Source: Methanolinea mesophila (GTDB lineage Archaea > Halobacteriota > Methanomicrobia > Methanomicrobiales > Methanospirillaceae). From it: 64,000 nucleotides of DNA. The translations under genes and the position numbers were made by a program. The stretch's first letter is position 1; each line of letters begins with the position of its first letter. Positions 51,154 through 59,930 of the stretch are shown here, piece after piece. The notes below the pieces were generated by a model, which was given only the letters and a program-made list of their open reading frames with translations, had not been told where the DNA came from and did no database searches. The stretch is taken from the NCBI RefSeq assembly GCF_017873855.1, contig NZ_JAGGKR010000001.1, positions 1,679,529 through 1,743,528 on the forward strand, written 5' to 3'.

Positions 51154-52491
51154 TTGATCTCGATTCTCTATGTGGATGACGAAGAGATGTTTCTCGAGAT
51201 CGCGAAGGTATACCTCGAGCGTTCGGGAGACCTTGCAATCGACACCGCCAATTCTGCATATCGGGCGATTGAAATGCTTGAAAGCCGCCCCTACGATGCC
51301 ATCATCTCAGATTACCAGATGCCCGGACTGACCGGGATCGACCTGCTGAAGTACATTCGTGCAAAAGACGCCCAGATTCCTTTTCTTCTTTTCACCGGCC
51401 GGGGCAGGGAAGAAGTAGCCATTGAGGCACTCAACAGCGGCGCGGATTATTACCTCCAGAAGGATACCCATTTCAAGTCCCAGTTCGCCCAGCTGGAGCA
51501 CGAGATCAGGGAGTCTATACGCCGCCGGTATGCCGAACGTGAGAGGACCCGGATGGAATCGGCGCTCAGGATAAAGGATGCGGCGATCCGGTCCGCGTTA
51601 AGCCCTATCGCGATCTCCGATAAAGAAGGACACCTTCTCTACGTGAATCCCATGTGCCTCGCCACGTGGGGGTACCGGGATGCGAATGAAGTGATTGGCA
51701 GATCGGTCGCGGATTTTGTATACGACCCTTTCACCGCCATTCGTGCACTCGAAAAACTCCAGCGGGAGGGCCGGTGGCTGGGAGAGGTGACGGCCCGGAA
51801 ACGTGATGGGTCCACCTTCGAGGCGAAGGTAAGCGCGAGCATGATCCTGGACGAGGACGGGAACCCGGCCGGACTGGTGGCATCGTTCACCGACCTCACG
51901 GAACAGAAACGTGCCTGGTCCGAGCTCGAGTCATACGCAAGGGACCTAAAGTTCATCTCCGAGAAGGCGATGGAAATGGCGGATTACCCGCTCGATGCGA
52001 ATATTTTCGAATATATTGCACAGGCACTTCATTCGCTTGCCCCCGAGGGGACGGTCGTCCTGGTAAACTCGATCGACACCGGAAGCACTACGGTGAAGAT
52101 AGAGGCGATCCGTGGTGCGGACCCGTACCTCCCAGGCATCGCCGAGATGCTCGGCCGTTCTCCGGTCGGCCTTACCTTCAGGGCCTCGGTTCAGGGAGTA
52201 AAAGAGATGCTCCTCGGTTCATTTGTGAATATTCCGGGGGGGATGTATGAACTCTCGTTCGGGCAGATGCCGGTAGAACTCTGCGGGAAGATAGATTCCC
52301 TGCCGTTCATGGGGAGCATGAGGGGCGCCGGGCTGTCATGGAAAGGGCAGGTCTACGGGATAGCGATCCTCCTGCTCCCCCCGGGTTCGGCGCCAGAACA
52401 CCCCGATATCCTGGACATGTTCGTACGGCATGCCGCTTCTGTGCTGCAGCGACGGCAGGCCGAGGAAGCGCTCCGGGCTGGAAGGGATTGA
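51154..52491 (+). CDS. Response regulator with PAS and GAF-like domains
   Basis: A 445-residue cytoplasmic signal protein. Residues 1-120 are a receiver domain: SILYVDDEEMFLEIAK, the phosphorylation Asp53 in AIISDYQMPGLTG, and the conserved Lys in YYLQKDTHF. A coiled linker (RRRYAERERTRMESAL) leads to one PAS domain (about 145-260, ending FTDLTEQKRAW), then a GAF-like sensory region (about 270-430). There is no histidine kinase or DNA-binding output, so it may act through protein contacts. The start is TTG 51154 after a TATA box 48 bases upstream. Confidence 0.88.
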   Translation: MISILYVDDEEMFLEIAKVYLERSGDLAIDTANSAYRAIEMLESRPYDAIISDYQMPGLTGIDLLKYIRAKDAQIPFLLFTGRGREEVAIEALNSGADYYLQKDTHFKSQFAQLEHEIRESIRRRYAERERTRMESALRIKDAAIRSALSPIAISDKEGHLLYVNPMCLATWGYRDANEVIGRSVADFVYDPFTAIRALEKLQREGRWLGEVTARKRDGSTFEAKVSASMILDEDGNPAGLVASFTDLTEQKRAWSELESYARDLKFISEKAMEMADYPLDANIFEYIAQALHSLAPEGTVVLVNSIDTGSTTVKIEAIRGADPYLPGIAEMLGRSPVGLTFRASVQGVKEMLLGSFVNIPGGMYELSFGQMPVELCGKIDSLPFMGSMRGAGLSWKGQVYGIAILLLPPGSAPEHPDILDMFVRHAASVLQRRQAEEALRAGRD

Positions 52492-52839
52492 TCGATTGTT
52501 CAGGTCTTCTTACCTCTTCTTTTTCCTATTCATTGCAGAGTTCAGGCGTATCGGAGGTGTGAGGGATCGCCCGGGAGAAACACCGGTATGATCCGGGGAT
52601 CCCCGCCGTCTGCATCCGGGTCGAAAATACCCCGAACATGCCAGGGACTGCAGAGAATGCCCTGCATGATGAACAATCCGCCCTGATGACCGGGCCCCGG
52701 GATCACCGGCCAGGCGGGAATTCCGTGGGAACCCTGAACCCGGCAACATGCCTGATTTTAGCGGCATGCTCCTGTAACCTCTCCTCGCAGAGCTACCGGC
52801 ACGAGGAGTCATCGGTTGTGGTGAAAAAAGGAAAAAAGA
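52492..52839. other. Convergent intergenic region
   Basis: 348 bases between the response-regulator gene and the convergent peroxiredoxin gene. Only GC-rich sequence and an A-rich tract near the peroxiredoxin stop; no gene, repeat or RNA recognised. Confidence 0.4.
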
Positions 52840-53481
52840 TCAGATCTTCTTAAAGCAAAGGTACCAGTCCTTGCACTCGTACCCTTCAGAGAGCCTTTTA
52901 TCCATCTCGGCCTTATTCTTCGGCGCAGGAACCACTACTTTGTCTCCCGGCTGCCAGTTGGCAGGGGTGGCGACCCCGTACTTGTCCGAGGTCTGGAGCG
53001 CTTTGACCAGCCGGATGATCTCGGGGATGTAGCGGCCGTTGGACGAGGGGTAATAGATCATGGCTCTCATGATCCCCTTGTCGTCGATGAAAAAGACGGT
53101 GCGGATTGTGGCGGTGTCACTGATTCCCGGGTGTAACATTCCGTACTTTTTGGCTACCTTCATATCCAGGTCCGCGATGATGGGGAACGGGATCTCGACC
53201 CCCATCTTCTCCTTCACGCTCCGGATCCAGGCCAGGTGGGAATGGACGGAATCGATGGAAAGGCCGATCAACTGCACGTTGAGGGCCTTTAATTCTTCAG
53301 CAACCCCAGAAAATGCGATAAACTCGGTAGTACAGACGGGGGTGAAGTCTGCGGGATGAGAGAACAACACCACCCATTTCCCCTTGAGGTCCGACAGTTT
53401 CAGGGGGCCGTTGGTCGTAGCCGCCTCGAAGTCCGGCGCAGGCTCTCCAAGAACCGGCATGCTGCTGAAATCTCCGCACAT
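52840..53481 (-). CDS. Peroxiredoxin (Prx6/AhpC type)
   Basis: Reduces hydrogen peroxide and organic peroxides. The 213-residue protein is full length. The peroxidatic cysteine is C50 in DFTPVCTTEF; LIGLSIDSVHSHLAW and YPSSNGRYIPEI are the next family motifs. The tail carries two more cysteines, C203 and C209, in YECKDWYLCF, likely resolving residues as in archaeal Prx of this subgroup. ATG 53481 has a GTGAT sequence at the right distance; GTG 53490 overlaps the stop of the upstream CMD gene and is an alternative. Third gene of a desulforedoxin-CMD-Prx operon. Confidence 0.94.
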   Translation of the reverse strand: MCGDFSSMPVLGEPAPDFEAATTNGPLKLSDLKGKWVVLFSHPADFTPVCTTEFIAFSGVAEELKALNVQLIGLSIDSVHSHLAWIRSVKEKMGVEIPFPIIADLDMKVAKKYGMLHPGISDTATIRTVFFIDDKGIMRAMIYYPSSNGRYIPEIIRLVKALQTSDKYGVATPANWQPGDKVVVPAPKNKAEMDKRLSEGYECKDWYLCFKKI

Positions 53482-53486
53482 CGCAA

Positions 53487-53834
53487 TCACTTCAGGAATT
53501 CTTCCGCGGCGGATTTACCATAGACATACGCCGGCATTCCGGCAAGGAGGAAGGCGACTCTCATAGCCTCGTCCATCTCTTCCATGGTGACTCCGAGATG
53601 TTTTGCACCCGCCATTTGTGCCCTCACCGCATGGCGGTCACGAAGGGCTGCGGCGATTGCTACCGCGATCAGTTTCTTGGTCTTTTTCGACAGCGCTCCG
53701 TCGGCCCACACCATCTGATCGAGGGCCATGACGGATTTATAGAGCGCCGGGTCGATCTTCTGCAGGTCCTCAAAGATCTTCGGGACCTTGCCGATCTTGT
53801 CTTCCAGGTCTTTTAACTGTTTATCCATTCTCAT
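53487..53834 (-). CDS. Cysteine-less CMD/AhpD-like protein
   Basis: A 115-residue carboxymuconolactone decarboxylase-fold protein, starting MRMDKQLKDLEDKIGKVPKIFEDL. Normal AhpD-like members carry a CxxC redox pair before a histidine; here the corresponding stretch reads ALRDRHAVRAQMAGAKHLGV, with no cysteine in the entire protein. The rest of the fold (EEMDEAMRVAFLLAGMPAYVY) is well kept, so the gene is not decaying. It starts immediately after the desulforedoxin stop and ends within 4 bases of the peroxiredoxin start, so it is likely a non-redox partner of these. Confidence 0.87.
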   Translation of the reverse strand: MRMDKQLKDLEDKIGKVPKIFEDLQKIDPALYKSVMALDQMVWADGALSKKTKKLIAVAIAAALRDRHAVRAQMAGAKHLGVTMEEMDEAMRVAFLLAGMPAYVYGKSAAEEFLK

Positions 53835-53963
53835 TCACCCCTTTATGCGGTTCATCGGCTGGCCACAGCAGACCAGTTCTCCTCCCCCGGCCACCTTGAC
53901 GACCACGACGTTTCCGCATATCTCACATTCATATACTTCTCCCTCTTTCGAAACATTGACCAT
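53835..53963 (-). CDS. Desulforedoxin-type small iron protein (42 residues)
   Basis: A very short gene, easily missed. The product reads [20 protein letters not shown] in its first half and ends [11 protein letters not shown]. It matches the desulforedoxin/desulfoferrodoxin N-terminal domain, in which CxxC (residues 13 and 16) and the adjacent CC (32 and 33) bind one Fe(III) in FeS4 geometry. It would act as an electron donor for peroxide or superoxide reduction. It is the first gene of a three-gene operon with the CMD protein (next codon) and peroxiredoxin. GGAGG precedes the ATG. Confidence 0.9.
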   Translation of the reverse strand: MVNVSKEGEVYECEICGNVVVVKVAGGGELVCCGQPMNRIKG

Positions 53964-54094
53964 TCTTCTAAAACCTCCTTTCAATGTACATTCTGTAACG
54001 GGAACTGGCGCTAATAAGCAAAAAAAGTTATGGAAGCGGGAAGGGCAGAATGAATGACGTTCGCCCGGAAAGAAAAAAAGCTAAAAAGAGATCT

Positions 54095-54328
54095 TTACTG
54101 AAGACTGTCTCCGCGCTTCGGCGGTTTCTTCGCATCCTCCGGCGTTTTGATATCCGGACGGATATGTGTCATGGGGAAGCACTGATATTCTGCACAGGCG
54201 CAGTGGGGGCACTTCCTCAGGTCCTGCTCGGTTTTATCCAGTTCATATTCTCGTCCGCAATCGAGACAGACATACTTGCCGGGCCCAACTTTCTGGCCTG
54301 CCGTCACCTTTTCGGTCACTTGAATCAC
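54095..54328 (-). CDS. Zinc-ribbon protein, 77 residues
   Basis: A small soluble protein with the zinc-ribbon pattern YVCLDCGREYELDKTEQDLRKCPHC: CxxC at residues 21-24 and CPHC near 40-43, plus C45 and C50. The C-terminal tail is Lys/Pro-rich (KTPEDAKKPPKRGDSLQ). Similar proteins accompany redox enzymes in methanogens. GAGGAG-like sequence is present upstream of the ATG at 54328. It is convergent with nothing near and divergent from the flavoprotein gene at 54487. Function unknown. Confidence 0.78.
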   Translation of the reverse strand: MIQVTEKVTAGQKVGPGKYVCLDCGREYELDKTEQDLRKCPHCACAEYQCFPMTHIRPDIKTPEDAKKPPKRGDSLQ

Positions 54329-54486
54329 CTAACTCCTCTTTAGGCGTGAAAGTTATTTATCATTTGTGTTTGGGAATCCAAAATGAGGAGGACTCACCAA
54401 AATTCGCCTGATATCGGGGAGATTTCAGGTAACAATCCGGGTCTGGTTCCAAAGATATATGCGTTCCCGGGAGGAAACACTCGTTC

Positions 54487-55086
54487 ATGCCGCCAACCGT
54501 GATAGGAGTCCTCGGAAGCCCCCTCTACTCCGGGAATACGGCGAAACTCCTCGATCGTGCACTGGACGGGGCGAAAGATGCAGGGTGCACGGTGGAGAAG
54601 ATCGAGGTATGCAGGCTTGATTTCCGGTCATGCAGGGAGATCTTCTATTGCGTCGAGCACGACACATGTGCCATGAAGGACGACATGACCCCCATGTATG
54701 CCCGTTTTTCCACCCTTGACGGGGTGATCCTTGCCTCGCCGGTCATGACCATGGGGATCCCCGGAGTCCTGAAATCGTTCATGGACCGGTTCCAGGTCTA
54801 TTTCATGGCAAAATACGTGCGGAATTCCCCATTCGTCCCAAAAGAGAAACGTGATCGCCGCAAAGGGCTCTATATCGCGATTTCAGGGATGAACGTCCCG
54901 TACGTGTTCGACGGGGCGAAACTCACCGTGAAGGCATTTTTCTCCATCATCGATGTGGAATACTGGGGAGAACTGCTCATCCCCGATATGGATAACATCC
55001 GGGACATCACCACCCGCCCTGAGCACCTCGAAGAGGCGTACCGGAAAGGATACGAAATGGGGCGGGCGCTTGTTTCTGAATCATGA
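54487..55086 (+). CDS. Isf-like flavoprotein lacking one cluster cysteine
   Basis: A 199-residue third member of the flavodoxin/Isf family: VIGVLGSPLYSGNTAKLLDRAL binds FMN, and SPVMTMGIPGVLKSFMDRFQ follows. At the cluster the pattern is C49-x5-C55-x5-C61, with Ile52 where the other two paralogs have the second cysteine of CxxCxxC. Three of four ligands remain, so the 4Fe-4S cluster may be absent or altered. GGAGG lies 12 bases upstream. It sits near the oxidative-stress genes and could be an FMN-only reductase. Confidence 0.88.
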   Translation: MPPTVIGVLGSPLYSGNTAKLLDRALDGAKDAGCTVEKIEVCRLDFRSCREIFYCVEHDTCAMKDDMTPMYARFSTLDGVILASPVMTMGIPGVLKSFMDRFQVYFMAKYVRNSPFVPKEKRDRRKGLYIAISGMNVPYVFDGAKLTVKAFFSIIDVEYWGELLIPDMDNIRDITTRPEHLEEAYRKGYEMGRALVSES

Positions 55087-55169
55087 GATGGCGGACACCG
55101 GGAATTTCCCGGTGTCCCCTACGTGGAGGATTTGAGTTCCGGGAAATCCTGGAATTCCTTTTTTACCGA

Positions 55170-55832
55170 TCAGACCTGTCCCCGCTCTTTGAGAGACACG
55201 AATCCATCGCCGGTCACGATGAGGTGATCGAGTACCCTGATCCCCAGGAGTTCTCCTGCCTCTACCAGCTGGCGGGTTATGGCCAGGTCCTGGCTGCTGG
55301 GCTCCAGGGTCCCCGACGGGTGGTTATGCACGCAGATCACCGCGGCCGCCCGGTCGGCGATGGCATCCGCAAAGACCTCCCTGGGGTGCACGAGGCTGTG
55401 GTTCAGCAGGCCGACGGTCACGATCCGGGTCTCGATAACCTCATTCGCCCCGTTGAGGGTGACGACCACGAAATGTTCCTGCCGTTTTCCCTCGAGGAAT
55501 TTTACCAGGGGGAGCACGTCGACAGGGCCGGCGATCTTTACCCGCTTCCCCGGGGGAGGCAGGTACCGGCGGGCGAGCTCGAACGAGGCCAGGATCTGGG
55601 ACGCTTTTGCAGCCCCCATCCCCTTTATCCCTGCAAGGGTTGAGAAGCGCAGATCGCTCAACGGTTCGAGCGCCCGGACGACCTCTCCTGAGACCTCGAA
55701 CACATCCTTCCCCTTCATCCCGCTCCCGATGATCGCGGCTACCAGTTCCCTGTCAGAGAGCGATTCAGCCCCACTGCGGGCCAGTTTCTCACGGGGGCGA
55801 TCGGCGGGGTCGATATTCCGGATCTTCTTCAT
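55170..55832 (-). CDS. radC: RadC family JAB-domain protein
   Basis: A 220-residue protein with the RadC layout: an N-terminal helix-hairpin-helix region (LSDRELVAAIIGSGMKGKDVFE and GIKGMGAAKASQI), then a JAB/MPN metallopeptidase-like domain with the JAMM motif VHNHPSGTLEPSSQD, including the HxHx(n)SxxD residues. The role in DNA repair is disputed; such proteins are linked to recombination and to mobile or defence loci. ATG 55832 is chosen over the frame start at 55883 because homology begins there. Confidence 0.92.
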   Translation of the reverse strand: MKKIRNIDPADRPREKLARSGAESLSDRELVAAIIGSGMKGKDVFEVSGEVVRALEPLSDLRFSTLAGIKGMGAAKASQILASFELARRYLPPPGKRVKIAGPVDVLPLVKFLEGKRQEHFVVVTLNGANEVIETRIVTVGLLNHSLVHPREVFADAIADRAAAVICVHNHPSGTLEPSSQDLAITRQLVEAGELLGIRVLDHLIVTGDGFVSLKERGQV

Positions 55833-56090
55833 ACCTGGGTGCCACCTTGATTGATCGGAAATTTTTCTCACGGTGGGACACAAAGGCCTGTCGTTTTATC
55901 CCCGCCTCCCGTTCTGCAGGGGTGACGGTTCCCCTGTGTCACTCATTAATTTCTTCGGAATGCCGAACGAGGCCCCGAGTGCGTGCACCCGTGAAATCAA
56001 GGCCCGGACATGTGCCCGTATCGTGGGAGAAGAGCCGGAGGGAGGGCGGGAACCATACCTTGATATGAATTTCGTCCCACACTACTCCCC

Positions 56091-56591
56091 ATGGCAACAA
56101 TGGAAGATGCAATGGAGGCATTCGCCGGGGAATCCCAGGCGAACCGGAAGTACATGATTTTTGCCGACCAGGCGGTCGCCGAGGGATTCCCTCATATCGC
56201 GAGGCTGTTCCGGGCGGCATCGGAGGCAGAAGCGATCCACGCGAAGAAACTGATGAAAGCGATGGGTAAGGTGGAGAGCACCGAGAAGAACCTGGAAGGT
56301 GCGGTCGCCGGGGAGACCCACGAATTCAAGAATATGTATCCCGGGTTCCTCAAGGATGCGGAAGCGGAGAAGAAGAGCGACATGGCCCTGGTCTTCACCT
56401 ACGCAATGAAAGCCGAGGAAATACATGCAAACCACTACAAGGACGCTTTGAAGGCCCTGAAAGCAGGCCAGGACATGTCCAACCGGACCGTGTATCTCTG
56501 CCCCGCATGCGGGGCGATCTTCCTCGAGCCCGCGCCCGAAAAGTGCCCGGTGTGCAGTGCGGTCAGGAAGATATTCCGGGTTATCGAATAA
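56091..56591 (+). CDS. rbr: Rubrerythrin
   Basis: A 166-residue peroxide-reducing diiron protein. The ferritin-like part (1-125) contains the iron ligands in AFAGESQANRKYM, EAEAIHAKK, AGETHEF and KAEEIHANHY. The C-terminal rubredoxin-like domain reads LCPACGAIFLEPAPEKCPVC. In anaerobic archaea it converts peroxide to water using electrons from rubredoxin or a reductase. The ATG follows CCCC without a Shine-Dalgarno, and a TATA-like CTTGATATG lies about 25 bases upstream, so it may be leaderless. Confidence 0.95.
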   Translation: MATMEDAMEAFAGESQANRKYMIFADQAVAEGFPHIARLFRAASEAEAIHAKKLMKAMGKVESTEKNLEGAVAGETHEFKNMYPGFLKDAEAEKKSDMALVFTYAMKAEEIHANHYKDALKALKAGQDMSNRTVYLCPACGAIFLEPAPEKCPVCSAVRKIFRVIE

Positions 56592-56776
56592 TCACACGAC
56601 CCTTTTTTATACGGAAATGCCCCCGGCATTTCATTTCGAATGCCTGCGTCCTGGAAAGGAATCATGTGATTTTTCACGCGGGGATGACCCCCGTGCACGC
56701 ATCGCCGACGGCGCGACCTGACCGGATCGGCCGTCTCCGAAGCTTTATACCCGGTCAGGGGCATAGAAACGGATGA

Positions 56777-57937
56777 ATGCCGAAGGTCACAGTATACTAT
56801 ACCCAGGGGTGCCCGTACTGCAGGATGGTCAAAGCGTTCCTGGATAAGCACGGGGTGGAGTACGAGGCCATTGATGTGGGCGCCGATAAAGAGGCCGCCA
56901 AGAAGATGGTGGAGATCTCCGGGCAGTACGGTGTCCCGGTGACCACGGTTGACGAAGAGGTGATCGTCGGGTTTGACAGCCAGCGGTTGAACGAACTCTT
57001 CGGTACGGCAAAGGAAGGAGACCTGTACGACGTCCTGATCGTCGGGGCGGGTCCTGCAGGGCTTACCGCGGGTGTGTACTGTTCGAGAAAGGGTGTAAAA
57101 ACCGTGATCATCAGCGAGAACATCGGGGGCCAGGCGCTGGAGAGCTGGGCCATCGATAACTACATGGGCTACCGGATGATCAGCGGGGACGAGCTGATGC
57201 GCAAGTTCGAGGAACAGGTCCGTTCGCAGAACATCCACGTGGAACTGGACCGGGTCGCCGGGCTCCGGAAGGAGGGGGTGCTCTTCATGGTCGATACCGT
57301 GACCAATGCCACGTACATCGCCCGTACAGTAATCCTCGCCCAGGGAAAACGTCCACGGAAACTGGGTGTCGAAGGGGAGGAGAAGTATCTCGGCCGGGGG
57401 CTTTCGGTCTGTGCCACCTGCGACGGGCCGCTCTTTCGGGACAAGGTCGTGGCGATCGTGGGGGGCGGGAACTCTGCCCTGCAGACCGCGATCGAGATGA
57501 GCGGGATCGCGAGGGAAGTCCATCTTATCGTGAGAAGCACCATCCGGGCGGACCAGAACTACGTGAATATCTACCAGGAGAAGAAGAATATCGTCACTCA
57601 CCTGGACAGTGCGGTCGTCACGCTGCACGGGAATACCGTGCTCACCGGGATCACCATCCGGGAAAAGAAGACCGGAAAGGAGACTATGATCACACTCGAC
57701 GGGGTCTTCGCCGAGATCGGGTGGGTTCCCAACACAGATTTTTTGGAAGGTCTGGTGGAGATGAACGACCAGAAAGAGGTCGTCGTGGATGTAAACTGCC
57801 ACACCAGCATCGAGGGGCTCTTTGCCGCGGGCGATATCACCAATATCAAGACAAAACAGATTATCACCGCGTCGGGCGAGGGGGCAAAAGCAGCCCTCGA
57901 GGCGTACGAATACCTGCTGATTACCTCGGCGGGATAG
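56777..57937 (+). CDS. trxB: Glutaredoxin-like domain fused to thioredoxin reductase
   Basis: A 386-residue fusion. Residues 1-75 are a glutaredoxin/NrdH-like domain with C12-P-Y-C15 (YYTQGCPYCRMVKAFL) and the GVPVTTVDEEVIVGFD ending. From residue 80 on it is a thioredoxin reductase: FAD motif VLIVGAGPAGLTAGVY, redox pair C212-A-T-C215 (VCATCDGPLF), NADPH motif VAIVGGGNSALQTAIEM and the C-terminal GLFAAGDIT. The N-terminal domain is probably its own dithiol acceptor, giving one polypeptide that supplies reducing power to peroxiredoxin and other partners. Confidence 0.94.
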   Translation: MPKVTVYYTQGCPYCRMVKAFLDKHGVEYEAIDVGADKEAAKKMVEISGQYGVPVTTVDEEVIVGFDSQRLNELFGTAKEGDLYDVLIVGAGPAGLTAGVYCSRKGVKTVIISENIGGQALESWAIDNYMGYRMISGDELMRKFEEQVRSQNIHVELDRVAGLRKEGVLFMVDTVTNATYIARTVILAQGKRPRKLGVEGEEKYLGRGLSVCATCDGPLFRDKVVAIVGGGNSALQTAIEMSGIAREVHLIVRSTIRADQNYVNIYQEKKNIVTHLDSAVVTLHGNTVLTGITIREKKTGKETMITLDGVFAEIGWVPNTDFLEGLVEMNDQKEVVVDVNCHTSIEGLFAAGDITNIKTKQIITASGEGAKAALEAYEYLLITSAG

Positions 57938-58028
57938 CGGCACTACCCCGGGGGCGTTACCGGCGGAGATCCCGCACCGGGACGCGGTTTCCCGCCAGTC
58001 TGATATCCGGATCTCCCCAGACAGTTTC

Positions 58029-59258
58029 CTATTTTTTCGAAAAAAGAACGATTCTGTTGGTATTCGTTCCCCTGGAATTGTTCCCGATCCCCCAGATATG
58101 GGAGGTCTTAGTGAAGGCCTGTTCATGTACCACGATCCCCAGGCAGGAGAATCCTGCCCTGGTCCCGAGGGGGACGACCGCTTCGTCCAGCCGGAGTGTC
58201 CGGTTCCGCACTTCTCCCACCTCGAATGCCACATGGCCTCCCGGGGCGGTAATCCGGTACAGTTCTTCAAACGTCGCCTCCATGACAGAGGACCACTCCC
58301 CGAGAGAGCGGGTGATCGTGATCCCTTCCTCGATCTGCCCGGGATCGATACCGTTGAACCAGCACCGCAGCCAGTTGTCCTTGCTGTACTGGACCACATC
58401 AAGAAACGGGGGCGAAGTCACGGTGAGATTCACGGAATTATCATGGATATCAGGGGTACATCTCGAATCGTTACAGAGAAACAAGGCTGATCCGCCGATG
58501 TCCTCCAGCATCCTCACGGTCTCCGGGGTGAGGTCTTTCGTCAGTGACCTGGTTTTTTTCAGGATGATCGCCCGTGTATCACGGTATTCGGGTGACTGCG
58601 CTCTCCGGGCATTGATCTTCCGCTGGCCTTCGGGGCTCGCGGCCTGGTTCGGGGGGAGCGTGTAGACCGAGAAGAAACCGGGGGAATGCCCGGTGAGCCG
58701 GTTGGTGGCCACCATCCGGATCCACCGGTCCGCCCGGTCCTCTTTTCCGCTCTCCCTCCTGGCACACAGGTAAGCCCGGAGCGAGAGGATTTCCTCCAAC
58801 GTATCGGGGTGGTAGAACATGGAAAGGTCGGGTCCGGTCGTGCAGGGCCCGGGTGGAACGAGAGACCCGAGCCTTTCCGCGACCTCCGCGTATGAAGGAA
58901 TAAAAAACCTCGGAGCGGTCAGGATCCGGGAGAGCGGGTTGATATCGTTGGCGACGACCTGCCGGCCCATGAGCCCGGCCTCGAGGACCGTGGTCCCCCT
59001 GCCGGAGAAGGGGTCATAGACGCGGTCTCCCGGCCTTGTGAGCAGATTGATGAAGAAACGGGGGAGCTGGGGTTTAAAACACGCCCGGTAGGAGATCTCC
59101 TGGAGTGAGGAGGCCTTTCTCTGTGCCGGGGTCCAGAACTCGTTGGTAAAGCGGGGGACGGTCTCACCCCCGATCTCCAGGTAATCCGTCCGGGTCCCCG
59201 GTCCCGTTCTCCCCGTATCCGATAAGCGGAACTTTTGCAGGTATCCACGCAGATCCAT
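58029..59258 (-). CDS. DNA methyltransferase (N4-cytosine/N6-adenine class)
   Basis: A 409-residue methyltransferase. S-adenosylmethionine motif I is VYDPFSGRGTTVLEAG (about residues 80-95); catalytic motif IV is TSPPFLDVV (about 280-288), the (T/S)SPP form typical of N4-cytosine or some N6-adenine enzymes. The order (motif I before IV) is that of the gamma/beta-like classes. No restriction nuclease or specificity gene is adjacent, so it is an orphan that may mark the genome epigenetically. The start is ATG 59258. Confidence 0.88.
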   Translation of the reverse strand: MDLRGYLQKFRLSDTGRTGPGTRTDYLEIGGETVPRFTNEFWTPAQRKASSLQEISYRACFKPQLPRFFINLLTRPGDRVYDPFSGRGTTVLEAGLMGRQVVANDINPLSRILTAPRFFIPSYAEVAERLGSLVPPGPCTTGPDLSMFYHPDTLEEILSLRAYLCARRESGKEDRADRWIRMVATNRLTGHSPGFFSVYTLPPNQAASPEGQRKINARRAQSPEYRDTRAIILKKTRSLTKDLTPETVRMLEDIGGSALFLCNDSRCTPDIHDNSVNLTVTSPPFLDVVQYSKDNWLRCWFNGIDPGQIEEGITITRSLGEWSSVMEATFEELYRITAPGGHVAFEVGEVRNRTLRLDEAVVPLGTRAGFSCLGIVVHEQAFTKTSHIWGIGNNSRGTNTNRIVLFSKK

Positions 59259-59375
59259 GCCAGAATGCTCAAAGAATTATGAACCGGGTTGTACATCAAA
59301 TGTGGCATGCTGCGGTGCGATCCGGTCCGGTCACATGCGATCCTTTTTAGCACATGATTTTTGTACGGTACCCTC

Positions 59376-59930
59376 ATGGACGAGATCATGCGGAAGACGG
59401 TGCACATCGTCTTCGGACTGGGCATCACCGCGATGATCTACTTTCTTGACCGGGACCTGGCCATCACATTTCTCGCCCTGGGACTCTTCGTGGGGGCTAT
59501 TCTCTCGGATGCGGTCCACAACGGGCACCCCGTCCCCCTCATTTCCTACCTGATCAAAAGCCTTGAGAGAAAAGATGTCCTCCCGGGGAAAGGAGCGCTG
59601 TATTTTGCCCTGAGTTCCCTCTTCTGCCTGATTGTCTTTCCAAAACAGGTGGTGGTCCCCGCGGTGCTCACCCTCACGCTGCTTGACGGCTTTGCGACCA
59701 TCGTGGGCATCCGGTTCGGAAAACAGAAGATCTGGAAGAACAAAACCTCAGAAGGACTATTTGCGGGAGTGGGTGTTGCCGTGATCGCCATGCTCCCGCT
59801 TATCGCACCCCTGCAGGCACTGGTCGCGGCAATCGTAGCCGGTGTGGTGGAACTCCTCTCCCCGGTGGATGACAACCTGCTGATCCCGGTTGCGGTCTGT
59901 ATCGTGCTCACCCTGATGGCAACCGGATGA
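59376..59930 (+). CDS. Polyprenol/diacylglycerol kinase-like membrane protein
   Basis: A 184-residue membrane protein, starting MDEIMRKTVHIVFGLGITA at ATG 59376 (an in-frame TTG lies 15 bases before). It has about five hydrophobic segments. The pattern KTVHIVFG at the start and GFATIVGIRFGKQKIWKNKTSEG later is that of CTP-dependent dolichol/polyprenol or phytol kinases. In archaea such enzymes could phosphorylate geranylgeraniol or polyprenol for lipid recycling. The specific substrate is not evident. Confidence 0.8.
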   Translation: MDEIMRKTVHIVFGLGITAMIYFLDRDLAITFLALGLFVGAILSDAVHNGHPVPLISYLIKSLERKDVLPGKGALYFALSSLFCLIVFPKQVVVPAVLTLTLLDGFATIVGIRFGKQKIWKNKTSEGLFAGVGVAVIAMLPLIAPLQALVAAIVAGVVELLSPVDDNLLIPVAVCIVLTLMATG

